Notes: generated from the sequence alone by a model not told the origin. DNA of 64,000 nt from Brevibacterium luteolum (GCF_013004595.1 NZ_JABEMC010000003.1:1-64000), one strand, 5' to 3'; positions 53,199 through 62,767 are shown, counted from the stretch's first letter. Made by a program: numbers and translations.

Positions 53199-54462
53199 GC
53201 TTCTCGGCTGCTGACCGCACACGGCGTGCGGCCTCAGCGGTCTCCTCTTTGCTCTTGCAGAAGGAGTAGCGGATCGTCTGGGCGAAAGTCTCACGGGCCC
53301 GGGTGCCGGCTGCGCACAGCGAGGGTCCAGGGATCCCGGTGAAGCCGAACTCGCGGGTCAGCCGTTCGTTGAGGGCATAGGCGTCCTCATCGGTGGTGCC
53401 GGCGAAGTCGACGAGTGTGAAGTAACCGCCCTGCGGCTGGGAGACCCGCACACCGGGCAGCTGCTCGAATGCCGGCACGAGGATCTCCGAACGGGCAGCA
53501 AGACTCTGTGCTGAGCGGTGGGCGAAGTCCTCATGTTCGTTCAGGGCTGCAGCGACCGCCGGCTGGAAGGGTGCCCCGCCGGTGAAGCAGAAGTACTGCT
53601 TGACCGCCTGGATCGCTTCGCGCACCTCAGGTGCCGCGACCGTCCAGCCGATCTTCCAGCCGGTGATGTTGAAGCTCTTGCCAGCTGATGAGATCGACAC
53701 CACCCGGTAGGGATCGTCGACGATGCTGGCCAGCGCCACGTGCGTGCGAGCGCCGAAGACGAGGTACTCGTAGACCTCGTCGGTGAGAATCCACGCGTCG
53801 TTGTCCACTGCGGCCTCGTAGATGCGGGTGAGCATCTCAGCGGTGAACACGAGCCCGGTCGGGTTGTGCGGGGTGTTGACGATGATCGCTGCCGTCTGCG
53901 GGCCGATGGTGCGTTCGAAGGCCTCCCAGTCAGGGGTGAAGCCGCCCTCGCCGTCCTCGATGAGCCCGACGGTGCGCAGCTTTCCGCCGGCCAGTGCGGT
54001 GGCGGCAGCGTAGGAGTCGTAGAAGGGCTCGAAGACGATGACCTCGCCGCCGCGGGAGACGAGGGCGACGATCGCGGCGCTGAGTCCCTCGGTTGCGCCG
54101 ATGGTGATGAGCACCTCGTCAGCCGAGACGTCCTGTCCGTAGCAGCGGCGGCGCTGCTCGGCCACGGCGTCGATGAGCATACGGTGGCCCTGGCCTGGGG
54201 CGTACTGGTTGACTCCGGCGCGCATCGCCTCGGTCGCGGCGTCGATGAGGAAGTCCGGCGTCGGGTCTCCCGGTGATCCCTGCCCGAGGTTGACCGCATC
54301 GTGCTGCCCGGCCAGGGTGGTCATCTGCCCGAAGATCGTCTCGCCGATCGACCCGTCGGCATTCACCAGCCCAGCCGCGGTGGCCATCTGGTGCCACGTC
54401 GGGGCCGCATACAGGTCGGGGTGGGCAGCGCCGCGGCTGCCGGACTGGGTGCCATCAGACAT
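53191..54462 (-). CDS. Class I/II PLP-dependent aminotransferase
   Basis: A 423-aa aminotransferase of fold type I. Seen: [14 protein letters not shown] near residue 58, NTPHNPTG near 196, [11 protein letters not shown] near 227, and the PLP lysine in [15 protein letters not shown] near 260. It fits the methionine/kynurenine aminotransferase-like group, a branch in which some members are annotated as a second DapC. It starts inside the last 8 bases of hisN and is likely in the same operon. Substrate is uncertain. Confidence 0.92.
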   Translation of the reverse strand: MSDGTQSGSRGAAHPDLYAAPTWHQMATAAGLVNADGSIGETIFGQMTTLAGQHDAVNLGQGSPGDPTPDFLIDAATEAMRAGVNQYAPGQGHRMLIDAVAEQRRRCYGQDVSADEVLITIGATEGLSAAIVALVSRGGEVIVFEPFYDSYAAATALAGGKLRTVGLIEDGEGGFTPDWEAFERTIGPQTAAIIVNTPHNPTGLVFTAEMLTRIYEAAVDNDAWILTDEVYEYLVFGARTHVALASIVDDPYRVVSISSAGKSFNITGWKIGWTVAAPEVREAIQAVKQYFCFTGGAPFQPAVAAALNEHEDFAHRSAQSLAARSEILVPAFEQLPGVRVSQPQGGYFTLVDFAGTTDEDAYALNERLTREFGFTGIPGPSLCAAGTRARETFAQTIRYSFCKSKEETAEAARRVRSAAEKLS

Positions 54463-55231
54463 GGGTGAGAACCTCCGTGTGCAGTAGTCCGTTGGTGGCC
54501 AGGCCGTTGGCGCCGAAGGGCCCAGGCTGGCCGCCGAGATCGGTGAAGGAGCCGCCGGCTTCGGTGACGATCGGCACGAGCGCGGCCATATCGTAGAGTT
54601 CGAGCTCCGGTTCGCAGGCGACGTCGACGGTGCCTTCGGCGACCATCATGTACGACCAGAAGTCGCCGTAGGCCCGGGTGCGCCACACCTGGTCGGTCAG
54701 CGCGATGAACTTCTCGCGGTCCCGGTGGGAGGCCCATCCGGTCAGCGAGGAGTACGACAGAGACGCATCGGCGAGATCGCTCACCGTCGAGACCTGCAGG
54801 CGCTCAGGCTCGCCGCCGCCGAGACCAGCAGCCAGTGTGCGGTAGGCGCCGTGACCGGCGGCGGCATGCCAGCGCATCCCGAGCGCGGGGGCGCTGACGA
54901 CGCCGACGAGGGGTGTCTTGCCGTCGTAGAGGGCGATGAGGGTGGCGTAGACGGGCACTCCGCGCACGAAGTTCTTCGTCCCGTCGATCGGGTCGACGAT
55001 CCAGCGCCGCGATGCCTGCCCGCGGCTGCCGAACTCCTCCCCGTAGAACGAATCGTCCGGCCGGTGCTCGGCGATCTCGGTGCGCAGCATCTGCTCGACA
55101 GCTTGATCGGCATCGGTGACCGGTGTCAGATCCGGTTTCGTCGAGACGGCGAAGTCATGCGTCCGGAAGCGCGGCAGGCTGATCGCATCGGCGGCATCGG
55201 CCAGGCGCAGCGCGAGTTCGAGATCGTCCAT
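54455..55231 (-). CDS. hisN: Histidinol-phosphatase / inositol monophosphatase family (HisN-type)
   Basis: A 258-aa Mg-dependent phosphatase. Motifs: GEEFGS near residue 65, [15 protein letters not shown] near 77, and the C-terminal metal Asp in [18 protein letters not shown] near 213. HisN-type proteins of this length dephosphorylate histidinol phosphate in actinobacteria; inositol-1-phosphate is the alternative substrate. It follows rsgA by 78 bases and overlaps the aminotransferase start. Confidence 0.9.
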   Translation of the reverse strand: MDDLELALRLADAADAISLPRFRTHDFAVSTKPDLTPVTDADQAVEQMLRTEIAEHRPDDSFYGEEFGSRGQASRRWIVDPIDGTKNFVRGVPVYATLIALYDGKTPLVGVVSAPALGMRWHAAAGHGAYRTLAAGLGGGEPERLQVSTVSDLADASLSYSSLTGWASHRDREKFIALTDQVWRTRAYGDFWSYMMVAEGTVDVACEPELELYDMAALVPIVTEAGGSFTDLGGQPGPFGANGLATNGLLHTEVLTHV

Positions 55232-55309
55232 GGTGACACTGTAGCGGTGCCGCTGAGAGCACTTGCCGCCTGGTCGGCATATGGAAAAGGCAGGCGTCAG
55301 GGGAGTGGT

Positions 55310-56350
55310 TCAGTAGGCCGGCTGCTGCAGCCCGCTGAGCAGCCGGCGCAGGGAGGCAAGCCGCTGCGGCCCGGCATCCCCGGCCTTGCCCTCGGCGACC
55401 CACGCATCGAGGGCGCAGTCGGGTGCGTCATCGAGGTGTGTGCATCCGCGCGGGCAGTAGGCGGTGGCCTCGACGAGCTCGTCGAAGGCGGTGAGCACGC
55501 TGTCGATGTCGACATGGGCGAGACCGAAGCTGCGCACCCCGGGAGTGTCGATGAGCCAGCCGGCGTCCGGCAGCGGCAGGCACAGCGCCGAGGACGAAGT
55601 GTGGCGGCCGCGTCCGGTGACGGCGTTGACATCGCCGATCGCCCGGTCGGCTGCCGGGATGATCTCGTTCATGAGCGTCGACTTGCCCACCCCGGAATGC
55701 CCGACGAGCACCGACAACCGTCCGGTCAGCTCCGGCAGCAGCTGGCTGATATGTGGGCGGCCGGTGGCGTCGAAGCCGCAGGCCACCACCCGCACGCCGG
55801 CAGCGGCATAGTAGTCGCGGATCGCATCGATCGGCGCCAGGTCGAGCTTGGTGACCGCGATGAGCGGTTCCATGTCGGCGTCGAAGGCGGCGACGAGCGC
55901 CCGGTCGATGAGCCCCCACGAGGGTTCGGGGTCGGCTGCGGCGGTGACGATGACGAGCTGGTCGGCGTTGGCCACGAGCACCCGCTCGGTCGGGTCGGTG
56001 TCATCAGCGCTGCGGCGCAGCAGCGTCTGCCGGTCGAGGATCTCGACGATGCGGGCCATCGTGCCATCCGCACCCGAGGTGTCGCCGACCACCCGGACCC
56101 GGTCGCCGGGGACGATGGAGCGGCGGCGCAGACGCGACGAGCGCACGCAGGTGACGATCGGCCCGTCGACTGGCGCCTGCCCGTCATCGTCGTGGACGAC
56201 GACGCGGTAGCGGCCGCGGTCGACGGCCGTGACCATCGCCGTCGGGGCATCCGAATAGTCCGGGCGCTCCTTGGTCCGCGGCCGGGAGCCTTTGCGGTTG
56301 GGCCTGGGCCGGTAGTCGTCTTCGGTGAAGTTGTCGTACCGTCTGCCCAT
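55310..56350 (-). CDS. rsgA: Ribosome-maturation GTPase RsgA
   Basis: A 346-aa circularly permuted GTPase that checks 30S subunit maturation. Order is OB-fold (about 45-110), then G4 VTKLDL, then G1 GHSGVGKST, then G3 DTPGVRSFG. The C-terminal zinc domain has YCPRGCTHLDDAPDC. The basic N-terminus (RPRPNRKGSRPRTK) is typical. ATG 56350 is 2 bases after the aroA stop codon, so it is co-transcribed with aroA. Confidence 0.95.
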   Translation of the reverse strand: MGRRYDNFTEDDYRPRPNRKGSRPRTKERPDYSDAPTAMVTAVDRGRYRVVVHDDDGQAPVDGPIVTCVRSSRLRRRSIVPGDRVRVVGDTSGADGTMARIVEILDRQTLLRRSADDTDPTERVLVANADQLVIVTAAADPEPSWGLIDRALVAAFDADMEPLIAVTKLDLAPIDAIRDYYAAAGVRVVACGFDATGRPHISQLLPELTGRLSVLVGHSGVGKSTLMNEIIPAADRAIGDVNAVTGRGRHTSSSALCLPLPDAGWLIDTPGVRSFGLAHVDIDSVLTAFDELVEATAYCPRGCTHLDDAPDCALDAWVAEGKAGDAGPQRLASLRRLLSGLQQPAY

Positions 56351-56352
56351 GC

Positions 56353-57654
56353 TCAGCGCTCGCCTGCCAGCATGCCCGACCACAGCTGCGTGAAGTCAGG
56401 CATCGTCTTGGCCACCGTGCCGGCGTCGATGACCTCGACGCCGTCGACGCACAGGCCGAGCACCGCTGCGGCCATTACCATCCGGTGATCGTGATACGTC
56501 TCGAACTGCCCACCGGACCGTGCCGGGGCGTGGATCGTGAGGGCATCAGCATGTTCGGTCACCTTCGCACCCAGCCTGCCGAGTTCGGCGGCGAGAGCGG
56601 CCAGCCGGTCGGTTTCGTGTCCGCGCAGATGCCCGATGCCGCGCAGCCGGCTCTCACCGTCAGCACACGCAGCGACAGCGGCGGTGACGGGGGTGAGCTC
56701 GCCGACAGCCGAGAGATCGACGTCGATCGGGGCCACCGCCTCGGGTCCGGTGACGCACAGGGTGGCGTCAGTCAACTCGACCTGGGCGCCGAAGCTCTCA
56801 GCCAGGCCGCGGAAGGCATCACCGGCCTGCGTCGTCTCGGCAGGCCAGTGCGGCACGCACACCTGCCCGCCGGTGACGATCGCAGCGGCGAGGAAGGTCG
56901 CGGCGTTCGACAGGTCCGGCTCAACCGTGACGGTGAACCCGCGCGGCCGGCCAGGAGCGACCGTCCACTCGTGCTCACCGGTGGCGGAGGCGTCGATGCC
57001 GGCCAGACGCATCGTCTCCAGGGTCATCTCGATGTGCGGGCGCGAGGGGACAGCGTCGCCGGTGTGGACGAGGGTGAGCCCGTCGTCGAACAGGCAGCCG
57101 GCCAGCAGCAGCCCGGAGACGAACTGGCTGGAGGCCGAGGCGTCGATCTCGATCCGCCCGCCGGCCACGCCGCCGGGGGAGTGCAGGTCGAAGGGCAGCG
57201 AAGTCGCACCGGCGGTGATCTCGACGCCGAGGTCGCGCAGCGCGCCGATCATCGTGTCCATCGGCCGCACATAGGCCTGTGCGTCGCCGTCGATGCGCAC
57301 GCTGCGGCCGGTGGCCGCGGCCAGCGGCGGGATGAAGCGCATGACGGTGCCGGCCAGCCCGCAGTCGACGGTGGCAGCGGCATCCGTGCCCGAGGCGGTG
57401 GCCGGAAGCGGAGTGATCGTCACCTGGCCGTCGGTCGAGTCGTCGACCTCGGCGCCGAGTGCGGTGATCGCTGCGAGCATGAGCTCGGTGTCACGGCTGA
57501 TGAGCGGGTTGATGATCGTCGAGGGCTGGGCTGCGACCGCGGCTAAGGCGATATAGCGGTTGGTGAGCGATTTGGAACCGGGTACTGCGACTGTGGCCCG
57601 CACCGGTGCGGTTGCACGCGGGGCGGGCCACAGCGAAACGTCGCGCTGGGTCAT
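56353..57654 (-). CDS. aroA: 5-enolpyruvylshikimate-3-phosphate synthase
   Basis: A 433-aa shikimate-pathway enzyme joining PEP and shikimate-3-phosphate. Seen: the PGSKSLTNRY stretch near residue 25, the GLAGTVMRFIPPLAA region near 102 (where most enzymes read GNAGTxxR), and RDTELML near 54. The length is normal. In the GLAGTVMRFIPP stretch the residue before Ala is Leu rather than the common Asn. It lies 5 bases after the DoxX gene stop and 2 bases before rsgA. Confidence 0.97.
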   Translation of the reverse strand: MTQRDVSLWPAPRATAPVRATVAVPGSKSLTNRYIALAAVAAQPSTIINPLISRDTELMLAAITALGAEVDDSTDGQVTITPLPATASGTDAAATVDCGLAGTVMRFIPPLAAATGRSVRIDGDAQAYVRPMDTMIGALRDLGVEITAGATSLPFDLHSPGGVAGGRIEIDASASSQFVSGLLLAGCLFDDGLTLVHTGDAVPSRPHIEMTLETMRLAGIDASATGEHEWTVAPGRPRGFTVTVEPDLSNAATFLAAAIVTGGQVCVPHWPAETTQAGDAFRGLAESFGAQVELTDATLCVTGPEAVAPIDVDLSAVGELTPVTAAVAACADGESRLRGIGHLRGHETDRLAALAAELGRLGAKVTEHADALTIHAPARSGGQFETYHDHRMVMAAAVLGLCVDGVEVIDAGTVAKTMPDFTQLWSGMLAGER

Positions 57655-57659
57655 CGAGT

Positions 57660-58139
57660 TCAGCCGAGGTTGACGGCGTCCATCGCCTTGGCGGAGGTCT
57701 TCTCGACGTTCTTGCGCAGATCCTCAGCGGCGTGCTGGACGCGCCAGGCCAGGCCCGGCTTGCCGGCGGTGTCGACGCTGGCGATGAGCGCGCCGCCGAT
57801 CATCGAGGTCTTCGTCAACAGCGAGACCTGCGAACGCTCCTCCTTCGGAGTCAGCAGCTGCTCACCGATGACGTCGATGAGGTAGGTGCCGACGAGGACC
57901 GTGGCGGAGAAGCGCGGGAACTTACCGATCGCCAGCAGCGAACCGGCGGCGACCTGGGCGACACCGGTGGCGCGAGCGGCGAGCTCAGCGTCGATCGGGA
58001 TGTCGACCTGCTTCTTCACGGCGTTGATGACCGGGGTGATTGAATCGGTTGCGGCCTGCGGATGCTTGATCCGGGAGACGCCGTTGGCGATGTAGGCCGA
58101 AGCGAGCATAGGACGGGCGATGAGGCGAACCAGGGACAC
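57660..58139 (-). CDS. DoxX-family membrane protein
   Basis: A 159-aa protein with about four hydrophobic segments, starting VSLVRLIARPMLASAYIANG, typical of the DoxX family. In mycobacteria a DoxX protein works with superoxide dismutase and thiol stress; no SodA or SseA gene is present here. GTG 58139 is preferred because GGAAGGAAG lies 6 bases upstream; the ATG at 58184 has none. It heads the DoxX-aroA-rsgA-hisN-aminotransferase run. The sigR/rsrA pair lies 1.5 kb upstream. Confidence 0.85.
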   Translation of the reverse strand: MSLVRLIARPMLASAYIANGVSRIKHPQAATDSITPVINAVKKQVDIPIDAELAARATGVAQVAAGSLLAIGKFPRFSATVLVGTYLIDVIGEQLLTPKEERSQVSLLTKTSMIGGALIASVDTAGKPGLAWRVQHAAEDLRKNVEKTSAKAMDAVNLG

Positions 58140-58320
58140 GGTGGCTTCCTTCCGATTGACGTCGATGAGTCGAGCCTGGCTCAAGCATAGTCGAAGATCA
58201 GGCCCATGCCATGCGCCGGCGTGCAGATGAGCCGCTGGCTGCCGGCAGCTGGGACTGTGAGCGTGCCGGCAGGCGATTGTGAGACAAGGTGCCTTGTGTC
58301 GACGATGTGGCCGGCCGGGG

Positions 58321-58677
58321 TCAGCTACGCCGCAGCTGACTCATGAGCGGGCAGTCGAACGGGTCGCGGGCGGCCAGGCCGACCCGGTTGAGGTAGGCGA
58401 TGACGATGCCGTAGGAGCGCCACAGGCTCGTCTCGGTGCAGGGGACGTCGAAGCGCTGGCAGGCGTCGCGGACGATGAGGCGGGCTTTGGCCAGGTGCGG
58501 GCGCGGCATGGAGGGGAAGAGGTGGTGTTCGACCTGGTAGGTCGGTCCGCCCATGAGCGCGCTGGCCCACCAGCCTCCGGCGATGTTGCGGGAGGTGCGC
58601 ACCTGCTTGGTGAAGAAGTCGATGCGCTTGGCGTCGGTGAAGACCGGCGCGGGTTTGTGGCCAGGGGTGAAGGCAGC
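58321..58677 (-). pseudogene. C-terminal remnant of a fatty acid desaturase
   Basis: About 119 codons match the end of membrane acyl-lipid/acyl-CoA desaturases: FFTKQVRTSRNIAGGWW, the third histidine box QVEHHLFPSMPRP, and TETSLWRSYGIVIAYLNRVGL. The N-terminal two thirds, with the first two histidine boxes and most membrane helices, are missing: upstream of about 58677 the frame no longer reads as desaturase. No start signal is present. It is not functional as it stands. Confidence 0.8.
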
Positions 58678-58803
58678 ACTGCGCGGCTGGCATCGGCAGG
58701 CTCTTTCGGGATGGGGATGCGGGGATCCGTCAGTGCCCAGGGCAGCAGGCAGGGGAGGGCTGTCCGCAGTATGCGATCAGCGCGGTGGCGGGAGGCGGGA
58801 ATG

Positions 58804-58844
58804 CATCAGCGGGGCAGGGTCGTCAGACCGCCGCCCCGCTGATG
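58804..58844 (-). terminator. Terminator of the cold-shock gene
   Basis: CATCAGCGGGGC (58804-58815) pairs exactly with GCCCCGCTGATG (58833-58844) around a 17-base loop. On the minus strand it lies 9 bases after the cold-shock stop codon. Confidence 0.75.
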
Positions 58845-58853
58845 TCAGGAGTC

Positions 58854-59057
58854 TCAGAGGACGCGCACCGAGGTGGCCTGCGGGCCCTTCGGGGTGCTCT
58901 CGGAGGTGTACTCCACCGTCTGGTTCTCCTCGAGGCTGCGGTAACCCGAGCCTTCGATGGCGCTGAAGTGCGCGAACACGTCAGCCGAGCCGTCGGAGGG
59001 CTCGATGAAACCGAAGCCCTTTTCAGCGTTGAACCACTTGACGTTGCCTGTAGCCAT
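58854..59057 (-). CDS. cspA: Cold-shock domain protein
   Basis: A 67-aa OB-fold RNA/DNA-binding protein with both RNP motifs: KGFGFIE and DVFAHF. It starts [22 protein letters not shown] lies before ATG 59057. The upstream region is long and AT-richer than the neighbours, as is usual for cold-shock leader RNAs, which may fold into thermosensitive structures; this was not modelled. It is divergent from sigR. Confidence 0.96.
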   Translation of the reverse strand: MATGNVKWFNAEKGFGFIEPSDGSADVFAHFSAIEGSGYRSLEENQTVEYTSESTPKGPQATSVRVL

Positions 59058-59702
59058 TGTTTTTCCTTTTTGTGTAGATATGGCCAAATTCATGACCTCT
59101 TGCTCCATGCCGATAGATGCGACATGGAAAACTGTGGATTGCACAACACGGCAGAGTTCTGCCCGGATGCGTGCCGATGAGATGAACTGGGAATGATGGT
59201 GTCCGGCGTCCGCGAGTCAGAGACTCTCAACTGTCATCACAGATGCGAGCGGGCGCAGGTGTGCTGCATGAGAATGCGGCGAAGGTGCGGCGCAGAGAAT
59301 GGGGGAAACTGAGATAAGCCAACCGAATCGTCAGTGGCACGTCCGCGAGCTGATCGCAGGTGCCGAGATGAACAACAGCAAACCGATTCATAATCCTTGA
59401 CGAAATCGGATGTGCCGAAGCGGATATCCCGAATTCATCGAGCTTGAACCGCCTTGGACAAGTTCAACTGTATCAGCAATTCCGGCTCACACGAATTCGC
59501 TTGTTGAGAAGGGTGTGAAATCAGAGTGAATGATGGGCGTCTCACCAGGGTCGGGACCGGTGCCGGGATCTGCTCAGGCGACGTGACGAATGGAACCCTG
59601 CCGCCGTCTCGGGCACGGAATGATCGAGGGGCCGGATGCGTTGTCGCTCATGAACGATCAACCGTGCACGGTCGGCACGACCAGGCAGGAAGGGGCGATG
59701 CG
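59058..59702. other. 645-base intergenic region between cspA and sigR
   Basis: No gene is supported here. The left part is the cold-shock leader and promoter region. TTGAAC (59444-59449) and GTTCAA (59462-59467) form a 6-base inverted repeat. The right part holds a SigR-type promoter at 59617-59642 and the AGGAAGGGG ribosome site of sigR near 59687. A reading frame in phase with sigR extends up to ATG 59526 but most of it lies upstream of that promoter. Confidence 0.6.
59617..59642 (+). promoter_or_regulatory. Candidate SigR-type autoregulatory promoter
   Basis: GGAAT (59617-59621) and GTT (59640-59642) are separated by exactly 18 bases, the known Streptomyces sigma-R consensus (GGAAT-N18-GTT). 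It lies about 60 bases before the sigR start at 59703, which suggests positive autoregulation under thiol stress. Confidence 0.55.
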
Positions 59703-60485
59703 ATGCCAGTCATAGAAGGGCAGACGCATAAGCGCGTACTATGGACGGTGATGACGAAACCTCTTGCTCCAGACGCACCCGAGTCCTCACCGCCGGATGA
59801 GAACCTCGATGTCGCCCAGGCTGACGAGATCACTGAGACGCCCGAAGAGCAGCATGCGCGGTTTGAGCGCGATGCGCTCGAGTACGTCAACCAGCTGTAT
59901 GCGGCTGCCCTGCGCATGACGCGCAACCCGGCTGATGCCGAGGACCTCGTGCAGGAAACCTATGTCAAGGCCTACGCGGCCTTCCACCAGTACAAGAAGG
60001 GCACGAACCTCAAAGCCTGGCTGTACCGGATCCTGACGAACACCTTCATCAACTCCTACCGCAAGAAGCAGCGCCAGCCGCAGGAGTCCAGCGGTGAGGG
60101 GATCGAGGACTGGCAGATCGCACGCGCGGCCAGCCACACCTCATCCGGCGGCCGCTCAGCTGAGCTCGAAGCCCTTGATCACCTGCCGGATTCCGACATC
60201 AAGGAAGCGCTGTCACAGCTGCCGGACGACTTCCGGATGGTCGTGTACTACGCCGATGTCGAAGGTCTGCCGTACAAGGAGATCGCCGAGATCATGGACA
60301 CGCCGATCGGCACCGTGATGTCGCGTCTGCACCGCGGCCGGCGCCAGCTGCGCGAGATGCTGTCCGACTACGCCCGTGAGCGCGGCTTCGGCGTTGAGAA
60401 GGACGGCGACAAGGCTGCTGCCGGGAAGAAGCCGGCGAAGAAGGACACGACTGCGAAGAAGACGACCGAGGAGGTGTCCTCATGA
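59703..60485 (+). CDS. sigR: SigR/SigH-type RNA polymerase sigma factor
   Basis: A 260-aa group-4 (ECF) sigma factor. Region 2 covers about residues 45-110 ([21 protein letters not shown]), region 4 about 160-220 ([44 protein letters not shown]). The Lys-rich tail is unusually long (about 30 residues). Two in-frame starts are plausible: ATG 59703 with AGGAAGGGG upstream, and ATG 59751 (MTKPLAPD). Two isoforms are known for Streptomyces SigR, where the longer is unstable. The stop overlaps rsrA (ATGA). It would control thiol/oxidative stress genes. Confidence 0.93.
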   Translation: MPVIEGQTHKRVLWTVMTKPLAPDAPESSPPDENLDVAQADEITETPEEQHARFERDALEYVNQLYAAALRMTRNPADAEDLVQETYVKAYAAFHQYKKGTNLKAWLYRILTNTFINSYRKKQRQPQESSGEGIEDWQIARAASHTSSGGRSAELEALDHLPDSDIKEALSQLPDDFRMVVYYADVEGLPYKEIAEIMDTPIGTVMSRLHRGRRQLREMLSDYARERGFGVEKDGDKAAAGKKPAKKDTTAKKTTEEVSS

Positions 60486-60778
60486 GCGAAGAACCCATCA
60501 GCCACACCGGCTGCTGTGACGAGCAGAATCGCCAGAACAGCCTCATGCGGATCTACAACTACCTCGACGGCGAGCTGACGCGCGACGAGATCGACGTCAT
60601 CAAGGATCACCTGGCCAACTGCTCACAGTGCCAGGACGACTACACCATCGAGGCGCTGCTCAAGGAGCTTGTGCGCCGCTCCTGCTGCCAGGATCAGGCA
60701 CCGGCCGGGCTGGCCGAGCGGATCCGGGCGCGGATCGTCGTCGAGCGCCGCACCTACGTGCGCCGCACGTTCGGCTGA
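60482..60778 (+). CDS. rsrA: RsrA-type zinc anti-sigma factor
   Basis: A 98-aa ZAS anti-sigma factor that holds SigR inactive until disulfide stress. The zinc motif is HLANCSQC (HxxxCxxC). Additional cysteines lie at the N-terminus (GCCDE) and near 67 (RSCCQD), more than the minimal redox set. Overlap of its ATG with the sigR stop couples translation. It is followed by a bidirectional terminator. Confidence 0.93.
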   Translation: MSEEPISHTGCCDEQNRQNSLMRIYNYLDGELTRDEIDVIKDHLANCSQCQDDYTIEALLKELVRRSCCQDQAPAGLAERIRARIVVERRTYVRRTFG

Positions 60779-60792
60779 GAGACGGCATGCGA

Positions 60793-60827
60793 AAGGCGGG
60801 GCGGAGATCATATCTCCGCCCCGCCTT
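60793..60827. terminator. Bidirectional terminator between rsrA and the bL37 gene
   Basis: Perfect 16-base arms (60793-60808 and 60812-60827, AAGGCGGGGCGGAGAT and its complement) around a 3-base loop. It lies 15 bases after rsrA and 19 bases after the bL37 stop codon on the other strand. Confidence 0.9.
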
Positions 60828-60845
60828 CGTCAGTGTCTGAATAGA

Positions 60846-60923
60846 TCAGGTGTTGGGACGCTTGCCGTGGTTGGCCCCACGCTTCTTGCGATCCTTACGC
60901 TTGCGAGCGCGCTTGCTTGCCAT
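60846..60923 (-). CDS. 50S ribosomal protein bL37 (25 aa)
   Basis: A 25-codon gene: MASKRARKRKDRKKRG, ending ANHGKRPNT. The tail and basic character match the actinobacterial ribosomal protein bL37 known from mycobacterial ribosome structures (which I recall as ending in SKANHGKRPNA). AAGGAG lies 9 bases before ATG 60923, a strong ribosome site. It is easily missed because it is so short. It is convergent with rsrA. Confidence 0.85.
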   Translation of the reverse strand: MASKRARKRKDRKKRGANHGKRPNT

Positions 60924-61312
60924 CTCGGTTCACTCCTTCTTTTGAATCCAGTCTATTTTTCCACACCCGTGCCAGCGGGGCAAAACAGTCCAGGCTGCAG
61001 GATGGGGTGTGCGGGTTCTTGCTAGGCGGGTTGCCTGGCGGGTCGTTGCTCGGATCGGTGACTATTTGAGCTGCCCTCTGTCCTGCAATGTGGACAGGAA
61101 GCTCCTACTCGATTCGTCGCGCGGTGTTTCGCAAAGTGCCGAGCGCGCTGAGGGTTTCATTGGGATACAAGTCGAGGGGCGTCTTACTGGTTCCGTCGTG
61201 TGTCAGCCAGGACCAGTCGGCAGAGATCGTGAATGCCCTGAGAAGTCTAGAAGTGCCGGTACGGCGAGACTAGGCTGAAGGCACCACACCATCTCAGACC
61301 AAGGAGGGCGCG
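60924..61312. other. 389-base intergenic region before the aldehyde dehydrogenase gene
   Basis: The left end is the bL37 leader. TAGGCT (61271-61276) is a plausible -10 box for the aldehyde dehydrogenase gene, whose ribosome site AAGGAGG is at 61301-61307. A frame of 61 codons (61088-61273) without ribosome site reads KVPSALRVSLGYKSRG and EIVNALRSLEVPVRR; it could be a fragment of a lost gene, but I recognise nothing in it. Confidence 0.5.
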
Positions 61313-62695
61313 ATGAGTGACAGCTACCGTGTACAGAACCCCGCTACTGGTGACATTCTTGAGGATTTCGGCACTGCGACAGACCAGCAGATTGAGGATG
61401 CGCTGTCGGCAGCACAGAGCTCCTATAGTGATTGGGCCGCGCGGCCCATGAGCGAGCGAGCAGCAATCGTTTCGAAGGTCGCTGCGCTCTTCGAGGAGAG
61501 GAAAGATGAGCTTGCAGACATCATCGGTACCGAAATGGGCAAGCGTAAGGCCGAAGGGATAGAAGAAGCCGAGTTCTGTTCAGCGATCTTTGGTTACTAC
61601 GCAGACAACGGAGAGAAGCTCACTAAGGACCTTGATCTTGAAGTCGACGGTGCCAAAGCGGTGCTTGAGCGCAGACCGATCGGTGCCATCCTTGGCATCA
61701 TGCCCTGGAATTTCCCCTACTACCAGGTGGCACGGTTCGCTGCGCCGAACCTGGTGCTCGGTAACACCATCCTCCTGAAGCATGCTGAGATCTGTCCTAA
61801 GTCGGCTGGAGCGATCCAGTCGATCATGGATGAAGCTGGCGTACCGAAGGGCGTCTACCAGACCATCTACGCGACTCACGATCAGATCTCGACCGTCATC
61901 GCCGATCCGCGAGTGGCTGGCGTATCCCTGACCGGATCGGAGCGAGCCGGAGCAATCATTGCTCAGCAGGCTGGCAAGGCGCTGAAGAAGGCAGTGCTCG
62001 AACTCGGTGGTTCCGATCCGTACATCATCCTCGATACGGACGATGTCAAGTCCGCAGCTGCAAATGCGTGGGCGACACGCATGTACAACACTGGCCAAGC
62101 TTGCGACTCGAACAAGCGACTCATCGTCATGGAGGATGTGTACGACGAGTTCGTGGCAGAGCTCGAGTCACTCGCTTCCAAGATGAAGCCCGGTGATTAC
62201 GACACCGAGGATGAAACGATCTATCAGCCGTTGTCCTCCCGCAGCGCTGCAGAGCGGCTCGCCGATCAGCTTGACCGCGTCAAGAAGGCTGGTGCCAACA
62301 TTCGCGTTGGTGGAGAGCTAGCCGATGATGGCGCGTATATCAGCCCGGCCGTAGTTACCGATATCCCGCGCGGTTCCGATGTCTACTATGAAGAGCTCTT
62401 CGGACCGGTTGCTGTTGTCTACAAGGTCTCCAGCGATGAAGAGGCGATTGAGCTTGCCAACGATTCGCAGTTTGGCCTTGGCGGCTCCGTGTTCTCCAAG
62501 GATCGCGAGCGGGCTGAGAAGGTCGGATCGCAGCTGGAGGTCGGAATGTCAAAGGTGAACACTCACGCTGCTGAGGGTGAGGGGATTCCGTTCGGCGGCG
62601 TGAAACGCTCCGGCTATGGACGAGAGCTAGGCCCTGTGGGTATGGACGAGTTCGTCAACAAGCGTCTGTACTGGGTTGGAGACGAGGGAGCGTAA
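61313..62695 (+). CDS. NAD(P)-dependent aldehyde dehydrogenase (succinate-semialdehyde type)
   Basis: A 460-aa ALDH. Catalytic Cys264 is in GQACDSNKR and the general base Glu230 in LELGGSDPY; PWNFPYYQ near 131 and the C-terminal PFGGVKRSGYGRELG are typical. It most resembles short NAD-dependent succinate-semialdehyde dehydrogenases (about 455-460 aa), but the substrate is not certain. AAGGAGG precedes the ATG. Base composition is unlike its neighbours: positions 61501-61560 have 31 G+C of 60, while a housekeeping row (49381-49440) has 39. A strong terminator follows. Confidence 0.93.
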   Translation: MSDSYRVQNPATGDILEDFGTATDQQIEDALSAAQSSYSDWAARPMSERAAIVSKVAALFEERKDELADIIGTEMGKRKAEGIEEAEFCSAIFGYYADNGEKLTKDLDLEVDGAKAVLERRPIGAILGIMPWNFPYYQVARFAAPNLVLGNTILLKHAEICPKSAGAIQSIMDEAGVPKGVYQTIYATHDQISTVIADPRVAGVSLTGSERAGAIIAQQAGKALKKAVLELGGSDPYIILDTDDVKSAAANAWATRMYNTGQACDSNKRLIVMEDVYDEFVAELESLASKMKPGDYDTEDETIYQPLSSRSAAERLADQLDRVKKAGANIRVGGELADDGAYISPAVVTDIPRGSDVYYEELFGPVAVVYKVSSDEEAIELANDSQFGLGGSVFSKDRERAEKVGSQLEVGMSKVNTHAAEGEGIPFGGVKRSGYGRELGPVGMDEFVNKRLYWVGDEGA

Positions 62696-62734
62696 ACCTG
62701 GCAACTCGCGAGGCAACTCTGGCGAGCTACGAAA

Positions 62735-62767
62735 TCGGCCCCTGACAGAGCTTCTGTCAGGGGCCGA
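62735..62767. terminator. Bidirectional terminator between ALDH and SnoaL-like genes
   Basis: Arms TCGGCCCCTGACAG (62735-62748) and the exact complement (62754-62767) around a 5-base loop, 39 bases past the ALDH stop and 19 past the SnoaL-like stop. Confidence 0.85.

Noticed and set aside
54725..56488. 587-codon plus-strand frame over hisN, rsgA and the aroA end
   Set aside because: Spans three real minus-strand genes; product is Gly/Arg/Asp-rich without motifs.
61088..61273. 61-codon frame before the aldehyde dehydrogenase gene
   Set aside because: No ribosome site and no recognisable homology; possibly a decayed fragment, but not supportable as a gene.
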